A model generated the notes under the pieces. That model saw nothing but the letters and a program-made list of their open reading frames with translations. It was not told the origin of the DNA and ran no database searches. Of a stretch of 64,000 nucleotides of DNA, positions 19,306 through 28,318 are shown one piece after another; position 1 is the stretch's first letter; each line of letters starts with the position of its first letter. A program made the translations under genes and the position numbers. Source of the DNA: Natrinema hispanicum (GTDB lineage: Archaea; Halobacteriota; Halobacteria; Halobacteriales; Natrialbaceae); the NCBI RefSeq assembly GCF_004217335.1, contig NZ_SHMP01000004.1, positions 806,001 through 870,000 on the forward strand, given 5' to 3'.

Positions 19306-19499
19306 TCCAAAATATCGCCGATGCGGCGCGGCTCGCCCTGCAGGTTCGGCTGTTCGGCGACGATTTTCAGAACTTCGTGGTCAGTCACGTCATAGTAGGA
19401 CTTCTCGGTGGCTTCCTCGACTAAGTCCCGCTCGAGGCGGAACTCGGTCCCTTCGTAGACGACATCGACACCGTCGTCGTCGAACGCGAGTGTAGTCAT
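19302..19499 (-). CDS. DUF5800-family small haloarchaeal protein
   Basis: The 65-residue protein MTTLAFDDDGVDVVYEG... with FRLERDLVEEATEK and DHEVLKIVAEQP followed by GEPRRIGDIL matches the small DUF5800 family found across haloarchaea. Its function is unknown. The fold looks like two strands followed by helices. I start at ATG 19499, because the upstream in-frame sequence is unlike the family. Its stop codon falls in the right target duplication of the cargo element, so the insertion just missed disrupting it. It is convergent with the DUF420 gene across that element. Confidence 0.82.
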   Translation of the reverse strand: MTTLAFDDDGVDVVYEGTEFRLERDLVEEATEKSYYDVTDHEVLKIVAEQPNLQGEPRRIGDILD

Positions 19500-19637
19500 G
19501 ACTGGCCGTACGCAACGGGAGTGTAAAAACGGGGCGACTGTCTGCGGCCGCCACTGCTCGCATTCGGCAGACACACGTCAGACGAACGGCCGACGACGCG
19601 CGACATTTATTAGGTGATATGTCCTTGTGACGTGAAT

Positions 19638-20495
19638 GTGGCCTTCAGCAGGGATCCGCTCGACGAACTCATCGTTCCCGATGGAACGGAAACGCAAGAG
19701 CGCGACGTCGTTACCGACGGGGACGTCCTCGTCGGTGGGCGCTCGACCGTCGAGTTCGGGGTCCGCGGCCGGAACGTCTTCGCCGGCGAAGGGGCAGAAT
19801 TCGGCGGCGCGATCGAGGCCGGCGGCGACTGTCGGCTCGACATGTGGTGTGATGTCGCCGAAAACGTCCTCGTCGGGCAGGACGCTTACATCGGCGAACG
19901 CGTCCACGTTGGCGGCAGACTGAAAGTCGCGGGCGATCTCGACATCGGTGACGACGTCGAAATCGAGGAGGGATTCGAGGCAAACGGCTGGATCGTCATC
20001 CGCAACCCGATGCCGACGATCGTTTTCCTGTTCGTCTATCTCAAACACCTGCTGTTGATCGGCGAGGACGACACCGCCCAGCAACTCGTCTCCGAACTCC
20101 TCGAGGACGACGCGGACGACGCCGACGCCGAACCGCTGGTGATCCCACAGAACGCGACCGTCGGCGACGACGCCTGGCGCGTCTCGACGCCCGCGACGAT
20201 CGGCGACGACTGTCGCCTTCATGGGAACGTCCGCGCGGAGACGATCGACGTCGGAACGTCCTGCAATATCTTCGGGAGTCTCCGGGCACGCGGTGATATC
20301 TTCGTCGGTGACGGCACGCGAATTCACGGCGACGTCACCACCCGTAACGGCGACGTCGAGATCGGTGCCGACGCGCGCATCCTCGGTGACGTCTCCTGTG
20401 GCGATCTCGAGCTCGGTCCCGACGCCGAGGTCGACGGCACGATTCGCGCTGCCGGCGAGATCACGATGGGGACGACCGAACGCGAACAGGAATAA
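19638..20495 (+). CDS. Bactofilin-like polymer-forming protein (beta-helix)
   Basis: The product (285 residues from GTG 19638) is built of short repeats with G-D/V-x-V/I spacing: DVLVGGRSTVEFGVRGRNVFAGEGA, DCRLDMWCDVAENVLVGQDA, then later TIGDDCRLHGNVRAETIDVG and VGDGTRIHGDVTTRNG. This is the right-handed beta-helix of polymer-forming cytoskeletal (bactofilin-like) proteins. Between the two helical halves lies an insert of about 60 residues with a hydrophobic IVFLFVYLKHLLLIG helix and an acidic linker. The GTG at 19638 fits a TATA-like TTTATTAGG about 26 nt upstream; GTG 19632 and ATG 19614 are longer options. It may form a membrane-associated scaffold, which is inference. Confidence 0.7.
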   Translation: MAFSRDPLDELIVPDGTETQERDVVTDGDVLVGGRSTVEFGVRGRNVFAGEGAEFGGAIEAGGDCRLDMWCDVAENVLVGQDAYIGERVHVGGRLKVAGDLDIGDDVEIEEGFEANGWIVIRNPMPTIVFLFVYLKHLLLIGEDDTAQQLVSELLEDDADDADAEPLVIPQNATVGDDAWRVSTPATIGDDCRLHGNVRAETIDVGTSCNIFGSLRARGDIFVGDGTRIHGDVTTRNGDVEIGADARILGDVSCGDLELGPDAEVDGTIRAAGEITMGTTEREQE

Positions 20496-20686
20496 GACTG
20501 ATCGGCCATTCCGATCGCACGCGGGTCACGGCGGCCCCTGTCGACGCTATTTTCCTGATATCGCTCGAGAGAAACCCGCTTCGTGGCCATTTCCTGCCAG
20601 CGATTTCCTCCCCTATTCTTAATACTGATACTATGATAGGGGGCCACAGACATGCGAATAGTAACCACACAGTTGCGGAGGGGACG

Positions 20687-21553
20687 ATGAGATCGATCGT
20701 ACTCACGAAAGGCGTCCCGGACTTCTCGGAAGGGGCCGTCTCGTTCGACGAAGACGGCCACCTAGAGCGGGGGAAGACGCCGACCGTGATGAACCCCAAC
20801 GACGAGTTCGCGCTGCAGGCCGCACTGCAGACGAAAGTCCGCCACGGCGGCCACGTCACCGGAATGAGCATGGGGCCGCCGGGGTACGCCGAGGTCTTGC
20901 AGGGGGCGATGGAGACGGTCTACGCCGACGATACCTATCTGCTCTCAGATCGGGAACTGGCCGCCTCCGATACCTGGGCGACGGCGATCACGCTAAGCGC
21001 CGGCCTCGAGAAGTATCAGGAGGAAATTGCGGACGTCGATCTGGTCTTTGCTGGGTTCAAGACGGCAGACGGAGAGACCGGCCAGACCGGCCCGCAGACC
21101 TGCTGGGCGATGGACTGGCCGATTGTCACTCACGTCATCGCACTCGACATCGATCCCGACGAGCGGATGTTGCGTGCGAAACGGCTCGTCGAGGGCGATA
21201 TCGACGAGGTCGAAACCGTGGAAGCGCCGTTGCCCTGTTTCGTCGTCACCGATCCCGAGTTCGAGCCGACATACCGGAAGGCCTCGCATCGACTAACACA
21301 CAAGGAATTGCGAGCCGAAACCCAACAGCGAGCCGCGAACCACGACGACTACCTGACGATGTGGGATCACACCGACCTAAATCTCGATCCCGACTACATC
21401 GGGCTCGATGGGTCGCCGACGATCGTCTCGTCGGTCGATCCGATCCCCAAAGCGCCCTCCGAGCGAGAGGCGACGATGATCGACCCCGCCGAAGACGAGA
21501 TAGCACCGGTTCTCGAGGAACTGCAGCCCCACGCCGCGGAGGCAGGTGACTGA
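20687..21553 (+). CDS. etfB: Electron transfer flavoprotein, beta subunit
   Basis: The 288-residue subunit begins MRSIVLTKGVPDFSEGAVSF and shows FALQAALQTK, VTGMSMGPPGYAEVL, the DTWATAITLSAGLEK region, VFAGFKTADGETGQTGP and the C-terminal SSVDPIPKAPSEREATM. It pairs with EtfA to carry electrons from acyl-CoA or similar dehydrogenases. A Shine-Dalgarno-like GGAGGGG lies just before ATG 20687, and a TATA-like TTCTTAATAC at about 20614-20623 leaves a leader of about 45 nt, unlike its mostly leaderless neighbours. It heads a four-gene operon with etfA, fixC/X and a small gene. Confidence 0.92.
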   Translation: MRSIVLTKGVPDFSEGAVSFDEDGHLERGKTPTVMNPNDEFALQAALQTKVRHGGHVTGMSMGPPGYAEVLQGAMETVYADDTYLLSDRELAASDTWATAITLSAGLEKYQEEIADVDLVFAGFKTADGETGQTGPQTCWAMDWPIVTHVIALDIDPDERMLRAKRLVEGDIDEVETVEAPLPCFVVTDPEFEPTYRKASHRLTHKELRAETQQRAANHDDYLTMWDHTDLNLDPDYIGLDGSPTIVSSVDPIPKAPSEREATMIDPAEDEIAPVLEELQPHAAEAGD

Positions 21554-21554
21554 T

Positions 21555-23069
21555 ATGCCAGCCATCGATCCGGACGACTACACCGTCGAGGAACTGACCG
21601 ACGAACTCGAGACGATCGACGACGCTGACGACCTTCAGGCGATCTTCGAGGCCGAGCAAGCCGGCCAGGATCGGACGACGGCCCGCGAGGCGATCCAAGA
21701 CCGGCTCGAGGAGATCGGTGCCGCCGACGGCGAACACGGCGATACCGAAGCAGGTGAAGCGGCGGCTACGGACGGAGGCGATGCGGATGACGAGTCGGAG
21801 CCGGAGGGCGAGGACGCCGAAGAAGACGATGACCTCTCACGTCCCACTCGGGACAAGAAACACGTCCGGGCGCTCGAAGACGGCGAATACGCGGATATGT
21901 GGGTCTTCTGTGAGACTCAGGGCGGCGAGTTGCTCGACGTCTCGACGGAGATGCTCGGCAAGGCCCGCGAGCTCATGGACGGCTTCGAGGAGGACTACGG
22001 CGACGACGAAGACGTCGTTGCCTTCCTGATGGGCGACGACTGTGAGGGGCTGGCCGAGGAGTGTATCGCCTACGGGGCAGATGTCGCGGTCTATCACGAC
22101 GACGAGCGCCTCGAGCGATTCTTGCACAAACCCTACACCGAGATCGCGGCCCACATGGCCCGCGGGAAGGGGACCGTCGAGAGCACCGACTGGCGCGACT
22201 ACGACGAGCCACGGTATATCCTGTTCCCCGCGACGAACAACGGGCGGGACCTCTCTGCGAAGGTCCAGGCCGAACTCGACTCCGGGCTGGCATCGGACTG
22301 TTCCGATCTGTTCATCGAGGCCGAAGAGGTGTCGAACCCGGTCAAGACCGGCGAGCCCGGCGTCAAGAAGACCTTCGAGAAGGTCCTGCATATGAAACGC
22401 CCGGACTTCTCGGGCTTCGAGTACTCGACGATTCTCTGTCTGGACAACCCTGGCCGAGAGTTCCATCCGCAGGGCTGTTCGGTCATTCCGGGCAGTTTCG
22501 AACCGATGGAACGCGACCCCGACCGCGAGGGACTGGTTGTCGAACACGATATGGACTTAGACGACGACTGGTTCCGCGTCGAAATCACCGACCACGACCG
22601 TCTCGAGGCCGGGATCGATCTCACCGGCCACGACGTGATCGTCTGTCTCGGGCGCGGGATCGCCGACGATCCGACCGAGGGGATGGAACTGGGCCTCGAG
22701 TTGGTCGATGCCTTCGACGACGCCGCACTCGGGATTACGCGGGGGATCGTTACGTCTTCCTACCAGTTCGAGGGTCACGTCGAGTCATACTCGAACGAGG
22801 AGCGCCAGATCGGCGAAACCGGCCAGGTCGTCGCACCAGACGTCTACATCGCCGCGGGCGTCTCGGGAGCGGTCCAGCACAAGGTCGGCATGGACGAATC
22901 CGACACGATCGTCGCGATCAACACCGACCCCGATGCCCGGATTCGAGACTTCAGCGATTACTTCATCGAGGGCGACCTCTTCGAGGTCCTGCCGCGGTTT
23001 GCGGAGGCCGTCGAATCGGGTGGGCTGGGCCTCGAGCCCGAGGCCGTTGCCGACGGAGGTGACGAGTGA
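21555..23069 (+). CDS. etfA: Electron transfer flavoprotein, alpha subunit, with acidic N-terminal extension
   Basis: The 504-residue protein has two parts. Residues 1-100 are an extension: a helical segment (YTVEELTDELETIDDADDL) and a very acidic linker. From about residue 105 on it is EtfA: MWVFCETQGGELLDVSTEMLGKA, the FAD-binding C-terminal domain with CLGRGIADDP, GITRGIVTSS, QIGETGQVVAPDVYIAAGVSGAVQH and IVAINTDPDARI. It holds the FAD of the EtfAB dimer. ATG 21555 follows the etfB stop by one base; GTG 21546 is an alternative. The extension is unusual for EtfA and may recruit a partner. Confidence 0.92.
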   Translation: MPAIDPDDYTVEELTDELETIDDADDLQAIFEAEQAGQDRTTAREAIQDRLEEIGAADGEHGDTEAGEAAATDGGDADDESEPEGEDAEEDDDLSRPTRDKKHVRALEDGEYADMWVFCETQGGELLDVSTEMLGKARELMDGFEEDYGDDEDVVAFLMGDDCEGLAEECIAYGADVAVYHDDERLERFLHKPYTEIAAHMARGKGTVESTDWRDYDEPRYILFPATNNGRDLSAKVQAELDSGLASDCSDLFIEAEEVSNPVKTGEPGVKKTFEKVLHMKRPDFSGFEYSTILCLDNPGREFHPQGCSVIPGSFEPMERDPDREGLVVEHDMDLDDDWFRVEITDHDRLEAGIDLTGHDVIVCLGRGIADDPTEGMELGLELVDAFDDAALGITRGIVTSSYQFEGHVESYSNEERQIGETGQVVAPDVYIAAGVSGAVQHKVGMDESDTIVAINTDPDARIRDFSDYFIEGDLFEVLPRFAEAVESGGLGLEPEAVADGGDE

Positions 23070-24751
23070 TGACGACCGAAACGGACGTCTACGAACACTA
23101 CGAGGCTGTCGTCGTGGGCTGTGGCCCCGGCGGGGCTGCAGCGGCCTCCCGGCTGGCAGATCACGACATCGAGACACTTGTCCTCGAACGCGGCACGGAG
23201 GCGGGTGCGAAGAACGTCTCCGGTGGACTGATCTACGCCGAAGAGTCGGCTCCCTACACGATCGACGACCTCTTCGATGGCTTCCGCGAGCGCGCGTCCG
23301 AGCGGCCGGTCACGGACTATTACATCCACAACATCGCCGGCAACGCAGTCAAGACCTACGACCTGACCGACCTCCACGAGCACGACACCGACTGGTGTGA
23401 CGCCGTATTGCGTCGGGAGATGGACTCCTGGCTCGAGCAACGGGTTCACGAGAAGACCAGCGAAACCGGCGGCGGCGTCCTGACGAACGTCCGCGTCGAC
23501 GGCCTCCTCAGAGAAAACGGCGAAATCGTCGGTGTCACCTGCGACGAACTCGACCCGATCAAAGCGGACCTGATCGTCGCGGCCGACGGCGTCAACTCCG
23601 AACTCGCTCGCGAGGCGGGGCTGATGGACTGGGAGGAGCCCGACGAGTGGTTTCAGGGCGTCAAGGCCGTCGTCGATATGGACCCCGGCGCGATCGATGA
23701 CCGGTTCGACATCGCGCCCGACGAGGGGGCCGCCCACCTGTTCTCGGGTGACCTCTTCAGTGACGTTCGCGGCGGTGGCTTCCTCTATACGAACGAGGAT
23801 TCGCTGTCGATCGGGACCGTCTTCCACCTCGATAGCCTCGTCGAGCAGGAGGCCGAACCCCACGAGCTGCTCGACGCCCTGCTGACCCATCCGGTGTTAG
23901 CCGGCTGGTTCCAAAACGAGTACCACGAGCGCGAGTACGCGGCGAAACTCGTTCCCGACTCGAAGAAGGTCGCCCATCGCCGTCCCTACCGCGACCGGCT
24001 CGTCCTCGTCGGCGACGCCGCCGGCCAGATGCAGGCCCAGGGGCCGATCATCAAGGGGATGAACCACGCCGTCAGCGCGGGCGCGCTCGCGGCCGACGCC
24101 TTCGCTGTCACCCGCGGCAACCGCGATCCGGAAGCCGCTGGCCGGCGCTACACGAAACTGCTCAATGACTCCGGGACGATGGATAAGCTCCGGCCTCGAC
24201 GGTACGAACTCAGCCGAAGCGTCAGCGAACACGACGCCGTGACGAACGCGGTCGAGCGAGTACTCGACTCGCCGCTTGGCTCGCTGGCCGTCGGCAATCC
24301 GATCGCCGATCGACTCCTCGAGCGGGCGTACAACTCGCCGTTTTTGGTCTCGATGTTGCCCGATACGAAGACCGGCTACGTCTCCCTGCCGACGCTGATC
24401 GCCGAGGAACACGGCAAGACGATCTACTGGGAGAGCGACATCGAGCCACCGTCTCTCGAGGAGCGCATCGGCGAACTCACGTACGACACCGACGTCGGCA
24501 ATCCACACATCGAACTGCTTGACGAGTCCTACGAGGAAAGTGGTGCGGCTGTCACTGCCTGCCCGGTCAGCGCCGAGGACTTCGGCGGCGGCTGTTACCG
24601 GTCGGAAACGGTCAAGACCAACGGCACTGCGGAGACGCTGGTGAGCCTCGACACCCAGCCCTGCGTCGAGTGTGGAACCTGTGCGATTGTCGCCGACACC
24701 GAGTGGGAACACCCCCGCGGCGGCAAGGGCATCGAGTTCCGCGAGGGATAG
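23069..24751 (+). CDS. fixC: ETF:quinone oxidoreductase (FixC-like) fused to a FixX-like ferredoxin end
   Basis: Residues 1-480 are an FAD enzyme: VVVGCGPGGAAAASRLA dinucleotide motif, VLERGTEAGAKNVSGGLIY, ADGVNSELAREAG and VLVGDAAGQMQAQGPIIKGMNHAVSAG. The last 80 residues contain CPVSAEDFGGGCY...CVECGTCAIV, a FixX-like iron-sulfur end. The enzyme takes electrons from reduced EtfAB and passes them to the membrane quinone pool. In nitrogen fixers fixC and fixX are separate; here they are fused. ATG 23069 overlaps the etfA stop (TGATG); GTG 23066 is the alternative. Nothing nearby suggests nitrogen fixation, so a role in fatty-acid or amino-acid oxidation is more likely. Confidence 0.9.
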   Translation: MTTETDVYEHYEAVVVGCGPGGAAAASRLADHDIETLVLERGTEAGAKNVSGGLIYAEESAPYTIDDLFDGFRERASERPVTDYYIHNIAGNAVKTYDLTDLHEHDTDWCDAVLRREMDSWLEQRVHEKTSETGGGVLTNVRVDGLLRENGEIVGVTCDELDPIKADLIVAADGVNSELAREAGLMDWEEPDEWFQGVKAVVDMDPGAIDDRFDIAPDEGAAHLFSGDLFSDVRGGGFLYTNEDSLSIGTVFHLDSLVEQEAEPHELLDALLTHPVLAGWFQNEYHEREYAAKLVPDSKKVAHRRPYRDRLVLVGDAAGQMQAQGPIIKGMNHAVSAGALAADAFAVTRGNRDPEAAGRRYTKLLNDSGTMDKLRPRRYELSRSVSEHDAVTNAVERVLDSPLGSLAVGNPIADRLLERAYNSPFLVSMLPDTKTGYVSLPTLIAEEHGKTIYWESDIEPPSLEERIGELTYDTDVGNPHIELLDESYEESGAAVTACPVSAEDFGGGCYRSETVKTNGTAETLVSLDTQPCVECGTCAIVADTEWEHPRGGKGIEFREG

Positions 24752-24752
24752 T

Positions 24753-25175
24753 ATGAGCCGGTATGGGCCGCAGATCGCCGCGCTCGCACGCCGCGCCGAA
24801 CGCGAGCGAGCGGCGTTCGACGCGGTCGAGGTCACGGTGGGATCGGGCAGCGATCCGATTCCGGACGGCCCGACGAGTCCTGACAACGCCGTCGGCTACC
24901 TCCGAGCGGGCGCAGGGCAGGCCATCTGGCTCTACATCGAGGCCCGGACTGGCGGCCGGCTCGTGCCGTTCTCGGACGCCGAATTCACTGCCCTCGAGAC
25001 CGCGATGAACCGCTGGCTCGAGTGTTACACGCGCTGTCACGGCGTCGCCCTCGAGGCCGAGTTTTCCGTTCGTGAGGCGGCAGAGCTGTTGCTCGAAACG
25101 CGAAACATCGTCGATACGGCACAGTTGTTGACCTGCGTTCCGGCTCGCCGTGCCCGCCAGCAACCAACGCAGTAA
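24753..25175 (+). CDS. Small conserved protein of the etf operon, function unknown
   Basis: The 140-residue protein starts 1 nt past the fixC/X stop, so it is translationally close to that gene. It has Arg/Ala-rich helices (YGPQIAALARRAERERAAF), a central AVGYLRAGAGQAIWLYIEARTGG and an LECYTRCHG segment with two Cys. No signal peptide or membrane helix is seen. I know no characterised family. The tight spacing says it helps the Etf system, perhaps as an accessory or assembly factor, which is inference from context alone. Confidence 0.75.
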   Translation: MSRYGPQIAALARRAERERAAFDAVEVTVGSGSDPIPDGPTSPDNAVGYLRAGAGQAIWLYIEARTGGRLVPFSDAEFTALETAMNRWLECYTRCHGVALEAEFSVREAAELLLETRNIVDTAQLLTCVPARRARQQPTQ

Positions 25176-25295
25176 CGCGGGGCGGGCACCCAGATTGTGA
25201 AATTATGATGCAAAGCTGTCATATACCTGCCCGTATTTGACTTCCACGCAGGCGACGGGTATTCGGCTATTCCCGTTGAGCGCAAAGCCAGCGTG

Positions 25296-25853
25296 ATGGC
25301 ACGAGACGATCGGTTATCCCGACGACGAATACTTCAGTTGACAGGTGTTGCCGCGTCGACGGCGTTTGTCGCAGGCTGTGGCGGCGATGGTGGCAACGGG
25401 AATGGGAACGGAAACGGTGATGGTGGCGGTGGCGTCGAAATCGAACCCGGGACGACGATCGACTTCAGCGGCCAGACGACCCACTGGGAGGGTCTCGCAC
25501 CGTCCGCGATCGAGGGCGAACAGAATCCGGCACTCATGCTGCAGGAAGGCGAAGACTACACGATCGGCTGGTCGGAAGGTGATGGTGCCAACCACAACAT
25601 GGAGATCCGCAATGCCGACGGCGAAGTAATCGACGACCTGACTACCGGTGATCCCGTCTCAGACCCCGGCGAAGGCCAGTACATCGACTTCACGGCAAGC
25701 AGCGATATGGCGACGTATAACTGCCAACCACACCCGCAGATGGAGGGTGAAGTTCAGATGGGTGGCGGTGGTGGCGGCGGTGGCGGCGGTGGTGGTGGCG
25801 GTAACGAGACCGGTAACGAAACTGGAAACGAAACCGGGAACGAAAGCAGCTAG
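25296..25853 (+). CDS. Cupredoxin (halocyanin-like) lipoprotein with Gly and Asn-Glu-Thr repeats
   Basis: The 185-residue protein has a Tat lipoprotein signal (RRRILQLTGVAAS, lipobox VAGC), a Gly-Asn linker and one type I copper domain. Ligands are seen as His in GANHNMEI and Cys, His and Met in YNCQPHPQMEGEV. The C-terminus is a run of about 14 Gly followed by four GNET-like repeats ending ESS. Such proteins shuttle single electrons at the outer face of the membrane. It follows the etf operon by 120 nt and may accept electrons from the same chain, though this is not shown. The repeat tail is prone to length change. Confidence 0.88.
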   Translation: MARDDRLSRRRILQLTGVAASTAFVAGCGGDGGNGNGNGNGDGGGGVEIEPGTTIDFSGQTTHWEGLAPSAIEGEQNPALMLQEGEDYTIGWSEGDGANHNMEIRNADGEVIDDLTTGDPVSDPGEGQYIDFTASSDMATYNCQPHPQMEGEVQMGGGGGGGGGGGGGGNETGNETGNETGNESS

Positions 25854-25937
25854 CGCTTGAACTGCGCCGAGAACCGTTTTCGAACTGCTCGATACCAGTC
25901 CGTGAACGCCCGATCGTACGCGAGACGCGACCGGTAA

Positions 25938-26609
25938 TCAGTAAATAAGTTCGTCGTCGTTTTCGACCATATACAGCGTCCGCGCGGCGATGTTGACCGT
26001 GTGATCGCCGACGCGCTCGAGGTCACGAATCGTCAAGAGAAGCCGTGACACGTCCTTGAGTAGCTGTTCGACCTCGTCGGCTGACTCGAGTTCGCGCTCG
26101 ATGAGGTCACGGACGACGATCTCGCTTGCTCGTTCGGCGAAGTGGTCGAGTTCGTCGTCGCGGGCTGCCAGTTCGCGACAGGCGTCGGTGTCCTCGTCGT
26201 CGTAGGCGAGCATCGCGTCCTCGAGCATGTCGAGGGTCAGTTCGCCCATCTCTTGGACGTCGACATCGGGGAACAGATCGCGCTCGGCATCGAGCGTGTA
26301 CTCCCCGAGGTTGGTCGCGAGATCGCCGATCCGTTCTAAGTCGGTAATGATCTTGAACGAGGCGGCGATAAAGCGCAGATCGCTCGCCACCGGCTGCTGG
26401 AGCGCGAGCAGGTCGATACAGTCCTGCTCGAGATCGAGGTACATGCGGTTGATCTCGCCGTCGCCTTCGATCACTTCGCGGGCGAGGTTCTCGTCTTTCT
26501 GTTCTAAGGCGTCCAGTCCCATGCGAAGCCGTTCCATGACGACCTCGCTCATGTAGAGCACGTCCTCACGGAGTTCCGTGAGCTTCTCCTGATATGATTG
26601 TCTGGCCAT
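25938..26609 (-). CDS. phoU: PhoU-family phosphate signalling protein (copy 1)
   Basis: The 223-residue protein has two PhoU three-helix units with the acidic E-x3-D-type metal motifs seen in DLERIGDLATNLGEY and DLERVGDHTVNIAARTLY. PhoU proteins bind metal clusters, touch the Pst transporter and damp phosphate uptake. This copy is the downstream end of Pst block A, separated from pstB by a DUF457 gene. A TATA-like CCTTTATC about 28 nt upstream of the ATG gives it its own promoter, so its level need not follow pst. Confidence 0.92.
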   Translation of the reverse strand: MARQSYQEKLTELREDVLYMSEVVMERLRMGLDALEQKDENLAREVIEGDGEINRMYLDLEQDCIDLLALQQPVASDLRFIAASFKIITDLERIGDLATNLGEYTLDAERDLFPDVDVQEMGELTLDMLEDAMLAYDDEDTDACRELAARDDELDHFAERASEIVVRDLIERELESADEVEQLLKDVSRLLLTIRDLERVGDHTVNIAARTLYMVENDDELIY

Positions 26610-26751
26610 ACCGTTTCACGGTGTCCGTTCCTGATAAAGGCTGTGTGCAGTCCCAATTTTGTCGATAACGGCGTGAGACACACCGACATGACACCCGTCT
26701 CGCTCGTCGATCTCCTCGGCCACGTCCATTCGGAGCGCATGCGCGAACCTC

Positions 26752-26767
26752 CCGTGATCGATCACGG
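26752..26767. promoter_or_regulatory. Perfect 16-bp palindrome between the DUF457 and phoU genes
   Basis: CCGTGATCGATCACGG reads the same on both strands. It lies 8 nt past the DUF457 stop and about 140 nt upstream of phoU, so it may be an operator or part of a terminator. Confidence 0.35.
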
Positions 26768-26774
26768 AAGGATG

Positions 26775-27266
26775 CTACCGGAACCACTCGAGAACCGGTT
26801 GCGACGGAGGTCGGGGCAGCCGATATTCGATGTCGTGTTTCAATGCGAGCAACCCGCCGAGAATCATGGGAACTGCAACGGCTGATGTGAGCGAGTTCAG
26901 CAGCAACCAATCGACCGACAGACCATACAGCGTCTGATTGAGGGGTGCGAACAGTTGGACGCCACCGGAGAAGGCATCGAGGACGAGATGTGAACTGAAC
27001 CCCATAGCAGCAGCCCACCGGGGGCCGAAATACGAGAGAAGGGCGACCACGATGACCCCGCCGAGAAGCGAGTGTGTGAGCCCCCGATGACTCCAGAGGG
27101 CACCGGCGACGTATCCGAGTTCGACCAGTGGCTGAAAGACGAACGTATCGCTGTCGGGAACGGTCGCGGCGAGTGCCGCAACGAGGTACGGCTCGGGACG
27201 TCTGGACCGACCCATCAGCATGATCAGTGCCAGCCCGACCAGGATGTGAACCCCAGTGGCGACCAT
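26775..27266 (-). CDS. DUF457/YdjM-family membrane-bound metal-dependent hydrolase
   Basis: The 163-residue protein has four helices and the family's metal residues: TGVHILVGLAL, PDSDTFVF, WSHRGLTHS (H-R-G-x-T-H-S) and SSHLVLDAFSGGVQLF. The motif set D...HRGxTHS...HxxxD is typical of YdjM/DUF457 proteins, which are thought to be membrane hydrolases, though the substrate is unknown. I start at ATG 27266 as it opens the first helix. It lies between pstB and phoU of Pst block A on the same strand; the spacing of about 160 nt on each side does not prove a link to phosphate. Confidence 0.82.
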   Translation of the reverse strand: MVATGVHILVGLALIMLMGRSRRPEPYLVAALAATVPDSDTFVFQPLVELGYVAGALWSHRGLTHSLLGGVIVVALLSYFGPRWAAAMGFSSHLVLDAFSGGVQLFAPLNQTLYGLSVDWLLLNSLTSAVAVPMILGGLLALKHDIEYRLPRPPSQPVLEWFR

Positions 27267-27424
27267 CGTGTCCGATTCATGTGAGACCGAACAATAAACA
27301 GCATAGTTAGCAACCCACACACAACGCGTGCCATAACTGTCTCTGCACGGACTACGTTGGGATGAGAACACACAAGCGATTGCACGCAACGGGTCGAACG
27401 AAACTGCGAGTCGAACAGCGGTGA

Positions 27425-28315
27425 CTATCCGAACTTGCCGGTGATGTAGTCTTCGACGCGTTGGCTCTCGGGGTTCTCGAAGATCTTGTCGGTATCGTCG
27501 AACTCGGCGAGTTCGCCCCCGGTCAGGAAGACCGCCGTCTTATCCGAGATCCGGGCGGCCTGTTGCATGTTGTGCGTGACGATAACGACGGTATACTCCT
27601 CGGACAACTCTTCGATCAGATCTTCGATCTTCGAGGTTGCGACCGGGTCCAGCGCCGACGCCGGCTCGTCCATCAGAAGCACGTCCGGATCGGGTGCGAT
27701 CGCACGCGCGATACAGAGGCGCTGTTGTTGGCCACCGGAGAGGTCCAGTCCGCTCGAGTCGAGTTGGTCTTTGACCTCGTCCCAGAGCGCAGCGCGGCGG
27801 AGCGCCTTCTCGACGATCGCGTCATAATCGCCTTCGATCCCCTGGACGTCCAGGCCGTAGGCGACGTTGTCGTAGATACTCTTGGGGAAGGGATTTGGCG
27901 ACTGGAAGACCATCCCGATCTTGCGCCGAAGGACGACTGGATCGACATCGTCGTCGTAGACGTTTTTCCCTTCGAAGTTCAACTCGCCCTCGATTCGCGC
28001 AGCGTCGACGAGGTCGTTCATCCGGTTGATACACCGGAGGAACGTCGATTTGCCACAACCGGACGGACCGATGATCGCCGTGACCTTCTCGGCCGGGATC
28101 TCGATGTCGACGCTCTGCAGCGCCTGCGTCTCGTCGTAGAACACGTCGAGGTCCTGGGATTCGATTACTGTCCGTGTTTCTCCCCCGGAGCCGCCCGACT
28201 GGCCGGTGTCGATCGACGAATCGACGAGCGGATCGCTCGTTTGATTCGATCCCTCGAGATCGGTCGATTGGCTATCAGTACGGCTGTCCGGGTTAGTCAT
28301 TGAATCTTGTGTCAT
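27425..28315 (-). CDS. pstB: Phosphate ABC transporter ATP-binding protein (block A)
   Basis: The 296-residue ATPase drives high-affinity phosphate import. Walker [10 protein letters not shown], the PstB-type INRMNDL and [18 protein letters not shown], signature LSGGQQQR, Walker [14 protein letters not shown] and the switch VTHNMQQA are all intact. A 45-residue Ser/Asp/Gln-rich extension precedes the domain. The gene starts 3 nt beyond the pstA stop, so it is in one operon with pstS-C-A. It is a paralogue of the pstB at 34144. Confidence 0.95.
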   Translation of the reverse strand: MTQDSMTNPDSRTDSQSTDLEGSNQTSDPLVDSSIDTGQSGGSGGETRTVIESQDLDVFYDETQALQSVDIEIPAEKVTAIIGPSGCGKSTFLRCINRMNDLVDAARIEGELNFEGKNVYDDDVDPVVLRRKIGMVFQSPNPFPKSIYDNVAYGLDVQGIEGDYDAIVEKALRRAALWDEVKDQLDSSGLDLSGGQQQRLCIARAIAPDPDVLLMDEPASALDPVATSKIEDLIEELSEEYTVVIVTHNMQQAARISDKTAVFLTGGELAEFDDTDKIFENPESQRVEDYITGKFG

Positions 28316-28318
28316 AGG

